Source of the DNA: Pseudoflavitalea sp. G-6-1-2
GTDB lineage: Bacteria > Bacteroidota > Bacteroidia > Chitinophagales > Chitinophagaceae
Length of the DNA stretch: 64,000 nucleotides
Direction: 5' to 3'
NCBI RefSeq assembly: GCF_012927185.1
Contig: NZ_JABBGB010000003.1
Coordinates: forward strand, 434,001 to 498,000
Positions 8,880 through 17,258 of this stretch are shown in pieces (the stretch's first letter is position 1; each line of letters opens with the position of its first letter). The notes beneath the pieces were generated by a model. It saw only the letters and a program-made list of their open reading frames with translations, ran no database searches and was not told the DNA's origin. The translations under genes and the position numbers were made by a program.

Positions 8880-9854
8880 ATGCTAAAGGTAGGCGTATTC
8901 GGCACAGGCCATCTGGGTAAGTTCCATCTGAATAACTGGAAGGAGATGAAAGATGTAGAGCTCGTTGGGTTCTATGACCCATCAGATGATGCAGCTCAAC
9001 AGGTAACGGAAAAGTATCAGCTCCCCCGGTTTCTCGATCCGGAATTACTGATGGATGCAGTGGATGCTGTAGACATCGTAGCTCCCACCACTTTCCATTT
9101 CGACCTCTGCAGAAAAGCCATCCGTAAAGGAAAGCATGTATTTGTTGAAAAGCCCCTGGCCAATACCATGGAAGAGGCGCGCGAACTGGTTAAACTCGTA
9201 AAAGAGTCGAATATCAAGTTCCAGGTAGGGCATGTGGAGCGATTCAATCCTGCATTCCTTTCGGTAGCAGAACTCGATCTGCAACCCATGTTCATCGAAG
9301 TGCATCGCCTGGCCGAATTCAACCCCAGGGGTACTGAAGTGAGCGTGATACTCGATCTGATGATCCATGATATCGATATCATTCTGAATCTGGTAAAAAG
9401 CGAAGTGAAAATGATCTCCGCCAGCGGTGTAGCCGTTATGACGGATACTCCCGATATTGCCAACGTTCGTATCGAATTCAATAATGGATGCGTAGCCAAC
9501 CTTACCTCCAGCCGCATTTCGATGAAGAAGATGCGCAAAATGCGTTTGTTCCAAAAAGATGCGTATATTGGCATGGACTTCCTTAACAAGAAATCCGAAG
9601 TAATCAAGCTGAAATCTCCGCATGATGTAGATGCTTTTTCGTTTGATCTGGATACACCACACGGTAAACGCACCATAGCCGTGATCAACCCCCAGGTTCC
9701 TGAAGTTAATGCGATAAAAAAAGAATTAGAAGCTTTCCGTGATTCAATCGTCAGCAATTCACCCACAAAAGTATCTGAGGTGGATGGCTACAGGGCGATG
9801 GACGTGGCGCATCAGATACTTCAGAAAATAAAAAACAATAGTATTGTTGCATAA
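8880..9854 (+). CDS. Gfo/Idh/MocA-family oxidoreductase (GnnA-like pattern)
   Basis: A 324-residue NAD(P)-dependent oxidoreductase, probably acting on a nucleotide sugar. The N-terminal Rossmann motif is GVFGTGHLG and the family EKP triad is at residues 90-92. The mid-region, with [11 protein letters not shown], then [18 protein letters not shown], and [12 protein letters not shown], closely follows the subfamily found beside lipid A genes, whose characterised member GnnA oxidises the 3-position of UDP-GlcNAc. No GnnB-like aminotransferase is visible here. Its end overlaps the phosphoglycosyltransferase start by 11 bases, supporting an envelope-glycan role. The exact substrate is unproven. 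Confidence 0.8.
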   Translation: MLKVGVFGTGHLGKFHLNNWKEMKDVELVGFYDPSDDAAQQVTEKYQLPRFLDPELLMDAVDAVDIVAPTTFHFDLCRKAIRKGKHVFVEKPLANTMEEARELVKLVKESNIKFQVGHVERFNPAFLSVAELDLQPMFIEVHRLAEFNPRGTEVSVILDLMIHDIDIILNLVKSEVKMISASGVAVMTDTPDIANVRIEFNNGCVANLTSSRISMKKMRKMRLFQKDAYIGMDFLNKKSEVIKLKSPHDVDAFSFDLDTPHGKRTIAVINPQVPEVNAIKKELEAFRDSIVSNSPTKVSEVDGYRAMDVAHQILQKIKNNSIVA

Positions 9855-11277
9855 ACCTTCAAAAGGGACAGAAAAACCAATACATAGTGCCTGGTATCTG
9901 CTTGGTGATTACCTCGCAGCAGTAACAGGCTGGGTATTGTTTTACTTTGCCCGAAGGTACTTTCTGCACGAGCGCATTGTAATAGATCATAAAGTTATTC
10001 TCAACGACCGTTTCTGGCTGGGCATCGTTATCATTCCCATCGGCTGGGTGATGTTCTACTCCATTACGGGCGCCTACAATTCGCTCTACCGCAAATCGCG
10101 GTTGAGCGAATTCTCTTCCACTTTCCTTTGTACACTCATCGGTTGTACCGTGGTATTCTTTGCGCTGGTGATCAATGATCCGCAACGGGACTACACTTAT
10201 TTCTACAGCGCACTCGGAACCTATATCACCGCACAGTTTCTGCTTACCTGGGCAGCCAGGCATCTCATTCTGTCGAAAGTGAAGCGGCAGCTGACACAGG
10301 GCAATGTTTATTTCAACACCCTGCTGATCGGAGGCAATTCCGTTGCTACCAGAATTTTCAAGGAAACCCGCGATGGGCTTGCGTTGGAAGGTTTCCATTA
10401 CAAAGGCTTCCTCGCTGCCGGCCAGGAGCCTAACGGCATCAGGGAATATCTTCCTCAATATGGGTCTTATCAGGATATGGCCGAAGTGATCGACGAGAAC
10501 CAGATAAAACTTGTAGTGATCGCTGTAGATAAAAACGAGAAGCAACAGATCAATCACATCGTACAAGTGCTCAGTGAAAAAGATGTGGATGTGAAGATCG
10601 TTCCCGATACCCTCGATATCCTCGCAGGAGGGGTGCGTACCACCAACGTAACCGGCGCGCTGCTCTCGGATATCCGTACAGAGCTGATGCCCGAATGGCA
10701 GCAGAATATCAAGCGGCTGATAGACGTGATGGCAGCCCTGCTCAGCCTGATACTGCTTTCTCCATTTCTGGTGTACACCGCCATCCGCGTAAAACTATCC
10801 TCTGCCGGTCCTGTGTTCTATTCGCAGGAAAGACTGGGATACCGCGGACGCCGTTTTCAGATCCACAAATTCAGAAGCATGTACCATCCGGGTGAAGCCA
10901 ATGGTCCGCAACTCTCCAACGACGATGATCCGCGCATTACCCGCTGGGGAAAAACCATGCGCAAATGGCGGATAGATGAACTGCCTCAGCTCTGGAATAT
11001 CCTCAAAGGCGAAATGAGCCTGGTAGGGCCCAGACCCGAACGCGAACATTATATCGGCAAGATCCAGCAACTGACACCTTATTACAACTATCTGCTGAAA
11101 GTGAAGCCCGGCCTCACTTCGTGGGGAATGGTGCAGTTCGGTTATGCCAGTACTGTAGATGAAATGATCATACGCATGAAGTACGATCTCATCTACATCG
11201 AAAACATTTCACTGGCGCTCGACTTCAAGATCATGCTGCATACCCTTCGCATTCTCTTTCTGGGCAAGGGCAAGTGA
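9844..11277 (+). CDS. Polyprenyl-phosphate sugar phosphotransferase (bacterial sugar transferase)
   Basis: A 477-residue membrane enzyme that should transfer a sugar phosphate from a nucleotide sugar to a lipid carrier, starting an exopolysaccharide or glycan repeat. Four hydrophobic segments ([33 protein letters not shown]) precede a CoA-binding-like middle domain. A fifth hairpin ([16 protein letters not shown]) leads into the catalytic Bac_transf domain with [28 protein letters not shown] and KPGLTSWG. No ATG or GTG fits the N-terminus; the start is TTG at 9844 or 9847, inside the end of the preceding gene. Confidence 0.88.
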   Translation: MLHKPSKGTEKPIHSAWYLLGDYLAAVTGWVLFYFARRYFLHERIVIDHKVILNDRFWLGIVIIPIGWVMFYSITGAYNSLYRKSRLSEFSSTFLCTLIGCTVVFFALVINDPQRDYTYFYSALGTYITAQFLLTWAARHLILSKVKRQLTQGNVYFNTLLIGGNSVATRIFKETRDGLALEGFHYKGFLAAGQEPNGIREYLPQYGSYQDMAEVIDENQIKLVVIAVDKNEKQQINHIVQVLSEKDVDVKIVPDTLDILAGGVRTTNVTGALLSDIRTELMPEWQQNIKRLIDVMAALLSLILLSPFLVYTAIRVKLSSAGPVFYSQERLGYRGRRFQIHKFRSMYHPGEANGPQLSNDDDPRITRWGKTMRKWRIDELPQLWNILKGEMSLVGPRPEREHYIGKIQQLTPYYNYLLKVKPGLTSWGMVQFGYASTVDEMIIRMKYDLIYIENISLALDFKIMLHTLRILFLGKGK

Positions 11278-11328
11278 TTTGCTTTGTATCTCCTTTGTAA
11301 TCCCTTATTTTTGATAAAAGGTACCTAC

Positions 11329-14238
11329 GTGCACAGACTCTTACTGATACTTGGCTGCTGCTTTCTGTTTCAATCCTCTCTTTTTGCGCAATCTGCTTAC
11401 TGGCAACAGGAAGTGAATTATACGATCGATGTTAGTCTTGATGACAGAGAACATGCACTCAACGGCATGATGAAACTGCAGTACGTAAACCATTCTCCCG
11501 ACACGCTTCGGTTTATCTGGTTCCATCTCTGGCCGAATGCATTCAAGAACGATCGTACCGCATTCTCCGATCAGCTGCTCGAAAACGGCAAAACCGATTT
11601 TTACTTTTCCGACAGAGAGAAGCGCGGCTACATCAACCGCCTCGATTTTCGCGTGAACAATTCGCGCATACACACAGAAGATCATCCGCAGTTTATCGAT
11701 GTAATAAAAGTGTGGTTGCCGGAGCCGCTGGCTCCCGGTGCAGGCACATCGATCACCACACCTTTTCATGTAAAACTGCCCGCCATATTCAGCAGAACCG
11801 GATTCAAAGGCAATGCCTATCAGATCGCATACTGGTATCCGAGACCAGCGGTGTACGACCGCAAAGGATGGCACGAAATGCCTTACCTCGATCAGGGAGA
11901 GGGCTACAGTGAATTCGGCAGCTTCGATGTACGCATCACCGTTCCCGAATACTTTGCGGTGGCCGCCACCGGCGATCTCGTAATGGGCACATACGGTGCA
12001 ACAGGCACGCTCAAGGGGCCGCCGCCACCCGCAAAAAAGAAGCATCCTTTTCTCATGGAAAAGAAACCCATGAGGAAGCCTGCTGCTGCAAAGCCGGCAT
12101 TCAAAAAGAGAGCTCCGGAAAAGAATCTGATCATTCACGACGATGGCACCACCATCAACGATGCATTGGCCAATGCTGCAAAGGATGCTGCCAATGCACC
12201 CGCTCAAACCCGAACGCTTCAGTTCAAACAGAGCCGTGTTCACGATTTTGCCTGGTTCGCCAATCCTGATTTTGTAGTGGAGCAGGATACGCTTGCACTC
12301 CCTTCGGGAAGGGTCATCAAAACAAATGTGTTCCGTCTTCCCCGCGAAAAAACAGCCTGGACCAGAGCCATGCACATGCTGAAGAAAAATATCCTCCATC
12401 GTTCAGAGCTGATCGGTGAATATCCATACAATGTAGTGAGCGTAGTGGAGGCTCCCATCGGATTCGAGGGAGGAATGGAATATCCTACCATCACCAGCAT
12501 AGCATCTGTGAACGGTGCAAGAGAACTCAATCACCTGATCGGCCACGAAGCCGGTCACAACTGGTTCTACGGCGTTGTCGCCTCCAACGAACGCGATCAT
12601 CCCTGGATGGATGAAGGGCTGAACACTTATTACGATCGCCGTACCGCCCCCAAAGCACACGACGAAAGTTCATTCATCCACAACCGCATTCCGGAAGATC
12701 AGGGCAAGATCATCATGACCATCCTCGCCAAACAACGCAGCGATCAACCCATCGAAACCCATGCGGCCGACTTCACCTGGGTCAACAATGCCGTGATACC
12801 ATATATGAAAACTGCGCTCTGGCTCGAAAAACTGGAGAAGCAATTGGGCACACCGCTGTTCGACAGCTGTATGCGCACTTACTTCCGCGAGTGGCAGTTC
12901 AGGCATCCATCACCCGACGATTTCAGAAGAGAGATGGAGCAGACTTCAGGTCAGGATCTCGGCAACATATTCAGCGAGCTCAACAATAAAGGAGAGATCG
13001 ATCCATACACCGGACCGAAAAAACTGAAACCTGCCTTTCTCTTCAATCTGAAGGATGCCGACAAAGTGAACTACATCAACTTTTTCCCTGCCGTAGGATA
13101 CAACACGTACGACAAACTGATGGCCGGTGTGATCGTTCACAACTACATGCCGCCATTCCAGAAATTCCGTTATGTGCTTGCGCCACTCTATGCTTTTGGC
13201 AGCAAGCAGGTGAACGGAGTGGGAAGGATCGGCTACACCTTTTTTCCTCAGGGACTCAACCGCGTTGAGATCGGAGTGGGTGGCGCACGCTTTTCCACGC
13301 TTGAAGGTATCGACAGCAACAACAACAAAATATTCGGCGGATACTATCGCTTCACGCCGCAGGTGCGCGTTACATTCCGCAACAAAACTGCCCGCAATTC
13401 CATCGAGCACTGGCTTGAGTGGAAAACCTTCATCATTGGTGAGCAGGGCTTCCGTTATGCAAACAGCACTAAGGACGATCAGTTCCATCCCTACAAAGGA
13501 AAAATGGAGCAGAGCTATATCAACCAGCTCACATACAATATCACCAACTACCGCGTGCTTTATCCATACGATGTGCAGTTGCAGGTGCAGCAGGGCAATG
13601 GCTTCTATCGTGCCAGCGCCACCGGAAACTACTTCCTCAATTATGCAGATGGGGGAGGGTTGAATGTTCGCGCTTTCGCAGCCAAATTCGGTTATCTCGG
13701 AGCACGCACTACCGAAAAAGAATTCCGCACCATGCGCTATCAGCCCAAGCTGACGGCAGTACGCGGAAACGAAGACTACACCTACAGCAATTACTTCATC
13801 GGCCGCAACGATTTTGATGGTCTCGGCAGTCAGCAGATAATGATGCGCGATGGCGGACTGAAATTGCGCACCGATCTTTTTCAGGATCTGCAGGGCCGTT
13901 CAGACAACTGGATTGCTTCCATGAACTTCAGTACATCACTTCCGCTGCAGCTGTTTCCTGTTCCGCTCCCCATTAAATTTTTCCTCGATCTCGGCACCTA
14001 TTCCGATGCCTGGAAAAAGAATGCAGCTACCAGCCGGTTCCTGTATGTGGGTGGCATTCAGTTCAGTCTCTTCAAAGACCTGCTGAATATTTATGCGCCG
14101 CTTGTGTACAGCAGTGAGTTCCGCGACAATCTGAAAACAGTTCCTGAAGAGAATAAATTCCTGAAGAAAATTTCCTTCAGCATCGACATTCAGCGACTCG
14201 ATCTCCGCAAGCTCACCAAAATGCCTTTTTCACTCTAG
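11329..14238 (+). CDS. M1-family metallopeptidase with C-terminal barrel-like region
   Basis: A 969-residue exported zinc peptidase. The GTG at 11329 is chosen because it begins a signal peptide (VHRLLLILGCCFLFQSSLFAQS); a TTG at 11284 would add 15 residues. The gluzincin core is complete: GGMEY in place of GAMEN, the zinc motif HEAGH at residues 406-410, and the third ligand Glu429 in WMDEGLN, giving the HExxH-18-E spacing of M1. A lysine/proline-rich insert lies at about 230-266. From about residue 580 to the end the sequence is rich in alternating aromatic strands, unlike the helical C-terminus of classical M1 enzymes, and resembles an outer-membrane barrel. Confidence 0.85.
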   Translation: MHRLLLILGCCFLFQSSLFAQSAYWQQEVNYTIDVSLDDREHALNGMMKLQYVNHSPDTLRFIWFHLWPNAFKNDRTAFSDQLLENGKTDFYFSDREKRGYINRLDFRVNNSRIHTEDHPQFIDVIKVWLPEPLAPGAGTSITTPFHVKLPAIFSRTGFKGNAYQIAYWYPRPAVYDRKGWHEMPYLDQGEGYSEFGSFDVRITVPEYFAVAATGDLVMGTYGATGTLKGPPPPAKKKHPFLMEKKPMRKPAAAKPAFKKRAPEKNLIIHDDGTTINDALANAAKDAANAPAQTRTLQFKQSRVHDFAWFANPDFVVEQDTLALPSGRVIKTNVFRLPREKTAWTRAMHMLKKNILHRSELIGEYPYNVVSVVEAPIGFEGGMEYPTITSIASVNGARELNHLIGHEAGHNWFYGVVASNERDHPWMDEGLNTYYDRRTAPKAHDESSFIHNRIPEDQGKIIMTILAKQRSDQPIETHAADFTWVNNAVIPYMKTALWLEKLEKQLGTPLFDSCMRTYFREWQFRHPSPDDFRREMEQTSGQDLGNIFSELNNKGEIDPYTGPKKLKPAFLFNLKDADKVNYINFFPAVGYNTYDKLMAGVIVHNYMPPFQKFRYVLAPLYAFGSKQVNGVGRIGYTFFPQGLNRVEIGVGGARFSTLEGIDSNNNKIFGGYYRFTPQVRVTFRNKTARNSIEHWLEWKTFIIGEQGFRYANSTKDDQFHPYKGKMEQSYINQLTYNITNYRVLYPYDVQLQVQQGNGFYRASATGNYFLNYADGGGLNVRAFAAKFGYLGARTTEKEFRTMRYQPKLTAVRGNEDYTYSNYFIGRNDFDGLGSQQIMMRDGGLKLRTDLFQDLQGRSDNWIASMNFSTSLPLQLFPVPLPIKFFLDLGTYSDAWKKNAATSRFLYVGGIQFSLFKDLLNIYAPLVYSSEFRDNLKTVPEENKFLKKISFSIDIQRLDLRKLTKMPFSL

Positions 14239-14250
14239 TGTGATGTTCCA

Positions 14251-15168
14251 ATGGATCGGCATCACACCATACGATACATTCTCCGCAAAGATCTCGACAT
14301 TCAAAAATGGGATCGGTGCATCAGTGCATCCACTAACGGATTGCCGTATGCGTATGCAGCGCATCTCGATTACATGAGTAAAAACTGGGATGCTCTTGTG
14401 CTCAACGATTACGAAGCTGTGATGCCGCTCACTTACAATAAAAAGTACGGCATTCATTATCTCTATCAACCGGCTTTCACAGCGCAACTCGGTGTATTCG
14501 GCAACAATCTCAGTGCAACGCTCATCAAAGCTTTCGTTGCTGCCGTCCCCAAAAAATTCCGGCTGATTGAAATAGAGCTCAATCAGCACAACGATGCTGC
14601 CGAACTCACGGGGGCTACGCTACGCAACAACTACGTACTCGATCTCAACAAACCCTACGACACTATCACTGGTCTGTACCGCGACAATATCAAACGCAAC
14701 ATCAAAAAAGCGCAGCAGGCCAACAACCGTTACGCTACCAACATCGCCGTTGAAGAAGTTATTGCATTATCCCGTTCGCAAATGCAATCCATTTCCAATC
14801 TCACGGAAACAGATTACGACAATTTTGCAAAGCTCTTCCATCAGCTTCAGCCGCAGGGCAAAGCGCTTGCCTGTGGCGTTTATACAACGGCTAATCAGCT
14901 CATAGCGAGTTGCGTTTACTTCATCACCAACAACCGGGCCTGCTACATTATGGTGGGCAATCATCCGAATGGCAGAACTGCTGGTGCATCGCATTACCTC
15001 ATCGACCGTTTCATTCACGATCACTCGAATCAACATCTGCTCCTCGATTTCGAGGGATCAGACATCCGCAATCTGGCATTCTTCTATGGAAGTTTCGGCG
15101 CTACGTTGGAAACATATCCTTCACTTCGCATCAACAGGTTGCCTGCGCTCATCCGTTGGCTCAAATGA
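14251..15168 (+). CDS. FemAB/GNAT-like protein
   Basis: A 305-residue cytoplasmic protein with no signal peptide. The overall pattern is that of the FemAB/GNAT acyltransferase fold. The first half has a split beta region (YAAHLDYMSKNWDALVLNDY, then MPLTYNKKYGIHYLYQP). The second half has ACGVYTTANQLIASCVYF and the block GASHYLIDRFI followed by LLLDFEGSDIRNLAFFYGSFGA, which resembles the acceptor end of FemX/GNAT proteins. It starts 12 bases after the M1 peptidase gene and is probably co-transcribed. Possible roles include amino-acyl or acyl transfer to an envelope precursor, but no substrate can be named. Confidence 0.55.
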   Translation: MDRHHTIRYILRKDLDIQKWDRCISASTNGLPYAYAAHLDYMSKNWDALVLNDYEAVMPLTYNKKYGIHYLYQPAFTAQLGVFGNNLSATLIKAFVAAVPKKFRLIEIELNQHNDAAELTGATLRNNYVLDLNKPYDTITGLYRDNIKRNIKKAQQANNRYATNIAVEEVIALSRSQMQSISNLTETDYDNFAKLFHQLQPQGKALACGVYTTANQLIASCVYFITNNRACYIMVGNHPNGRTAGASHYLIDRFIHDHSNQHLLLDFEGSDIRNLAFFYGSFGATLETYPSLRINRLPALIRWLK

Positions 15169-15247
15169 TGTTGATTATCCTTCTCATTTATGCTGTTTTC
15201 TGAAAATGATTGTATGCTAACTGAAAGGTTAGTTATTGATTGTTGTG

Positions 15248-15396
15248 CCGTTTCGGGTGTTGCCCGATCAGTCCGACAAATATGCCGGGCAGTATTGTAA
15301 CTCCGATGATCTATGTCAGGTAGGATGGGACGATAGAGCAGGGCTCAGATTCCGTGCAACATATTCGAAGGTCCTGATCGGGCAACCCCGAAACGG
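15248..15396. repeat. Inverted-repeat element A (arms 24/23 bases)
   Basis: The left arm at 15248-15271 (CCGTTTCGGG..GCCCGATCAG) is the reverse complement of the right arm at 15374-15396 except for one missing base. The arms enclose about 102 bases containing GGATGGGACGATAG. No coding frame lies within. Confidence 0.75.
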
Positions 15397-15622
15397 AGGA
15401 TCTCCCGAAGTAAACTCAGCAAGCTGCGTCGATGATGAATACCCGAAACGGGTCAAAGAGTCTGTCAACAATAATCAAGAAATTAGAAGAATGGAGGATT
15501 GTTTGGGAAACCTGGTGCGGAAATTTTACTGAATATGTTCAATGCAAAGAGGAATAAGAAGGGCCAGAGTAGCGCAGAATTGTGTGAAGCTGCTTTTCGC
15601 ACCTGCCCCTTCAGCGGTTCGC

Positions 15623-15766
15623 CTCAAAGGGATATGCAACGCGGCCTTTGAAATATAAGCGAAGAAGCTGAATTGCATTCTACTGTCCCATCTTCCCCCA
15701 CAAAAGTCAAATAATTATTCTCCCGCGGCGGTTTATTTCATCGCCCGCGTTGCATATCCCTTTGAG
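15623..15766. repeat. Inverted-repeat element B (arms 22 bases, perfect)
   Basis: Positions 15623-15644 (CTCAAAGGGATATGCAACGCGG is the left arm, written here in two parts: CTCAAAGGGATA, TGCAACGCGG) pair perfectly with 15745-15766. The spacer is 100 bases, nearly the same as in element A. Its interior holds CTGTCCCATC, which resembles the reverse complement of the interior of A. Confidence 0.78.
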
Positions 15767-16065
15767 AAGACAAACCAAAAGCAGGAGACAAAATTCCAAA
15801 CAGCAAAGCAATATTTCCTCAGCCACCAAAATATGGCTGATCGATAATTGATTGCAGATGTTCGATAAGAAATTCGCTTACGCGATCAGGTTTTATCAGT
15901 CTTCGCTGTAGATGAAAAAATATAAGTCATTCGCGAGACGCGGGCCACCGGGCAGTCGCGAAGTAAATTCGACAAACGTTCTTCAGGCAGTCGCTAAGAA
16001 TGTTGAGACGCTCTGTTTTGGCAGTCTCCGGTTGATCAAAAGCAAATTCAATATGTTCCGTCGTG

Positions 16066-16746
16066 CTAAATTCCCATTTCGCGCTCTTCAAGGATCTTCT
16101 CTGCAATGAGAATATCTAAAGGCCGCGTAATCTTGATATTTGTCGGTTCTCCCTCCACCAGATGGATCTTTACGCCGAGGCGTTCCACCACACTGGCTTC
16201 ATCGGTAAAGCTATCATCATATTCCTGCTCGAAGGCCGCTTTGATAAGATCGGAATAGAAAGTTTGCGGAGTCTGAATGATGCGCACTTTGTTACGGTCT
16301 ACAGCTGCATTGCCTCCGAAGGTTTCGATACGGATGCTGTCCACTGCCGTTACCGCAGGTATTGCATTGCCGCGTTCCTGAGCGGTATCGTAACAACGAC
16401 GGATCAGTTCGGGCGTAAGCAGGCAGCGAACACCGTCGTGCACAAATATGATGGAGTTCTGGTGAATATGGTCGAGTCCGTTCTTTACAGAGTGGAAGCG
16501 GGTTTCGCCTCCTGTTGTCATCCAGATGCGGTCGGGATCGGAGGTAGAACGCAGTATCTCATGCCCGGTCTGCAAATGTGCTTCCGGCAGAACGAGAATA
16601 ATGGTGAGGTCATCGAATGCTTCGAGGAAGGCATTGAGTGTATACCAAAGCACGGGTTTATCGCGCAATGGCAAAAACTGCTTGGGCAACTGGGTACCCA
16701 TCCTCAGGCCGGAGCCGCCGGCTACGATCACAGCAAATTTCTTCAT
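16066..16746 (-). CDS. ispD: 2-C-methyl-D-erythritol 4-phosphate cytidylyltransferase
   Basis: A 226-residue enzyme of the non-mevalonate isoprenoid pathway that joins MEP to CTP, giving CDP-methylerythritol. The N-terminal nucleotide-binding loop VAGGSGLRMGTQLPKQF is complete, with the conserved Arg and Lys. It is followed by KPVLWYTLNAF, FVHDGVRCLL, AVDSIR and the C-terminal TDEASVVERLG and IKITRPLDI. The length is typical for IspD without an IspF fusion. It lies downstream of the STAS gene on the same strand with a 30-base gap, so the two may share a transcript. Confidence 0.95.
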   Translation of the reverse strand: MKKFAVIVAGGSGLRMGTQLPKQFLPLRDKPVLWYTLNAFLEAFDDLTIILVLPEAHLQTGHEILRSTSDPDRIWMTTGGETRFHSVKNGLDHIHQNSIIFVHDGVRCLLTPELIRRCYDTAQERGNAIPAVTAVDSIRIETFGGNAAVDRNKVRIIQTPQTFYSDLIKAAFEQEYDDSFTDEASVVERLGVKIHLVEGEPTNIKITRPLDILIAEKILEEREMGI

Positions 16747-16776
16747 AAGCGTTGGTTACCCGGTTAATTCTTGTTA

Positions 16777-17163
16777 TCAGAAATCATTATCGTTGCCGCC
16801 AAGCAACTCCCTTTCGATTTCTTCCATCTGAACTATATCCCAGGCTTCACTTTCTGTGGGAGTGATGTTCAGCATATCCAGCATGTCGAGCTCTTCGAGC
16901 TTTTCACTTACAGATGGCTGAAGCTCACAGAGAACAAAGCTTGCCTGATGCTCATAGAATGTCTGATGCATCTTTAACAATTCTTCGGCAGCAGCTTCGT
17001 CCACAGATTCGATGTCTTTCAAATTAACAATTACGTTTTTAACGTCAATTTGGAGGAAAGGAAGCAGACTTTCACTCAGTTCCGCTGTCATATTGCCAGA
17101 AAGATCTGGTTCTGTGATGTAAATGACATGGAATTTTTGCTTGGTATCAATTTTGACCTTCAT
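16777..17163 (-). CDS. STAS-domain protein
   Basis: A 128-residue cytoplasmic protein. The ATG at 17163 is chosen because the domain starts there; an upstream in-frame codon would run into the clpC leader. The pattern VKNVIVNLKDIESVDEAAAEELLKMH followed by ASFVLCELQPSVSEKLEELDM is the beta-alpha arrangement of STAS/anti-sigma antagonist proteins (no long run is quoted beyond these key positions, residues 47-100). The usual phosphorylatable Ser/Thr of the SpoIIAA loop is ESVDEA here, with Ser present. The C-terminus is strongly acidic. It is divergent from clpC, so shared control is possible. Confidence 0.7.
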   Translation of the reverse strand: MKVKIDTKQKFHVIYITEPDLSGNMTAELSESLLPFLQIDVKNVIVNLKDIESVDEAAAEELLKMHQTFYEHQASFVLCELQPSVSEKLEELDMLDMLNITPTESEAWDIVQMEEIERELLGGNDNDF

Positions 17164-17186
17164 AACACACTTAGTACTTGTTAACA

Positions 17187-17203
17187 ACCGTTAATAATAC
17201 GGT
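17187..17203. promoter_or_regulatory. Small palindrome between STAS gene and clpC
   Basis: ACCGT-TAATAAT-ACGGT is a perfect 5-base inverted repeat in the 95-base divergent promoter region. It is short and could be chance; an operator role is inference. Confidence 0.25.
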
Positions 17204-17258
17204 CAGAACAGAAGTCAAAATTATTTGTTATTATTGTATAACACAACAAATTATAAAA

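Larger units (their letters stand above)
15169..16065. other. Gene-free stretch with inverted-repeat elements
   Basis: About 900 bases between convergent genes. No frame here has convincing coding character. The region holds two long-armed inverted repeats (listed separately). It also has shorter echoes of the same words, such as CCCGAAACGG near 15443 and CGAAGTAAA at about 15406 and 15958, suggesting several decayed copies of one element. No tRNA or transposase is visible. Confidence 0.6.

Noticed and set aside
11341-12399. 352-codon minus-strand frame opposite the M1 peptidase
   Set aside because: Antisense of a gene with an intact active site; no signal or domain in the frame.
15169-16065. 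Possible decayed transposon carrying the two inverted-repeat elements
   Set aside because: No transposase fragment or target duplication could be found; only the repeats themselves are supported.
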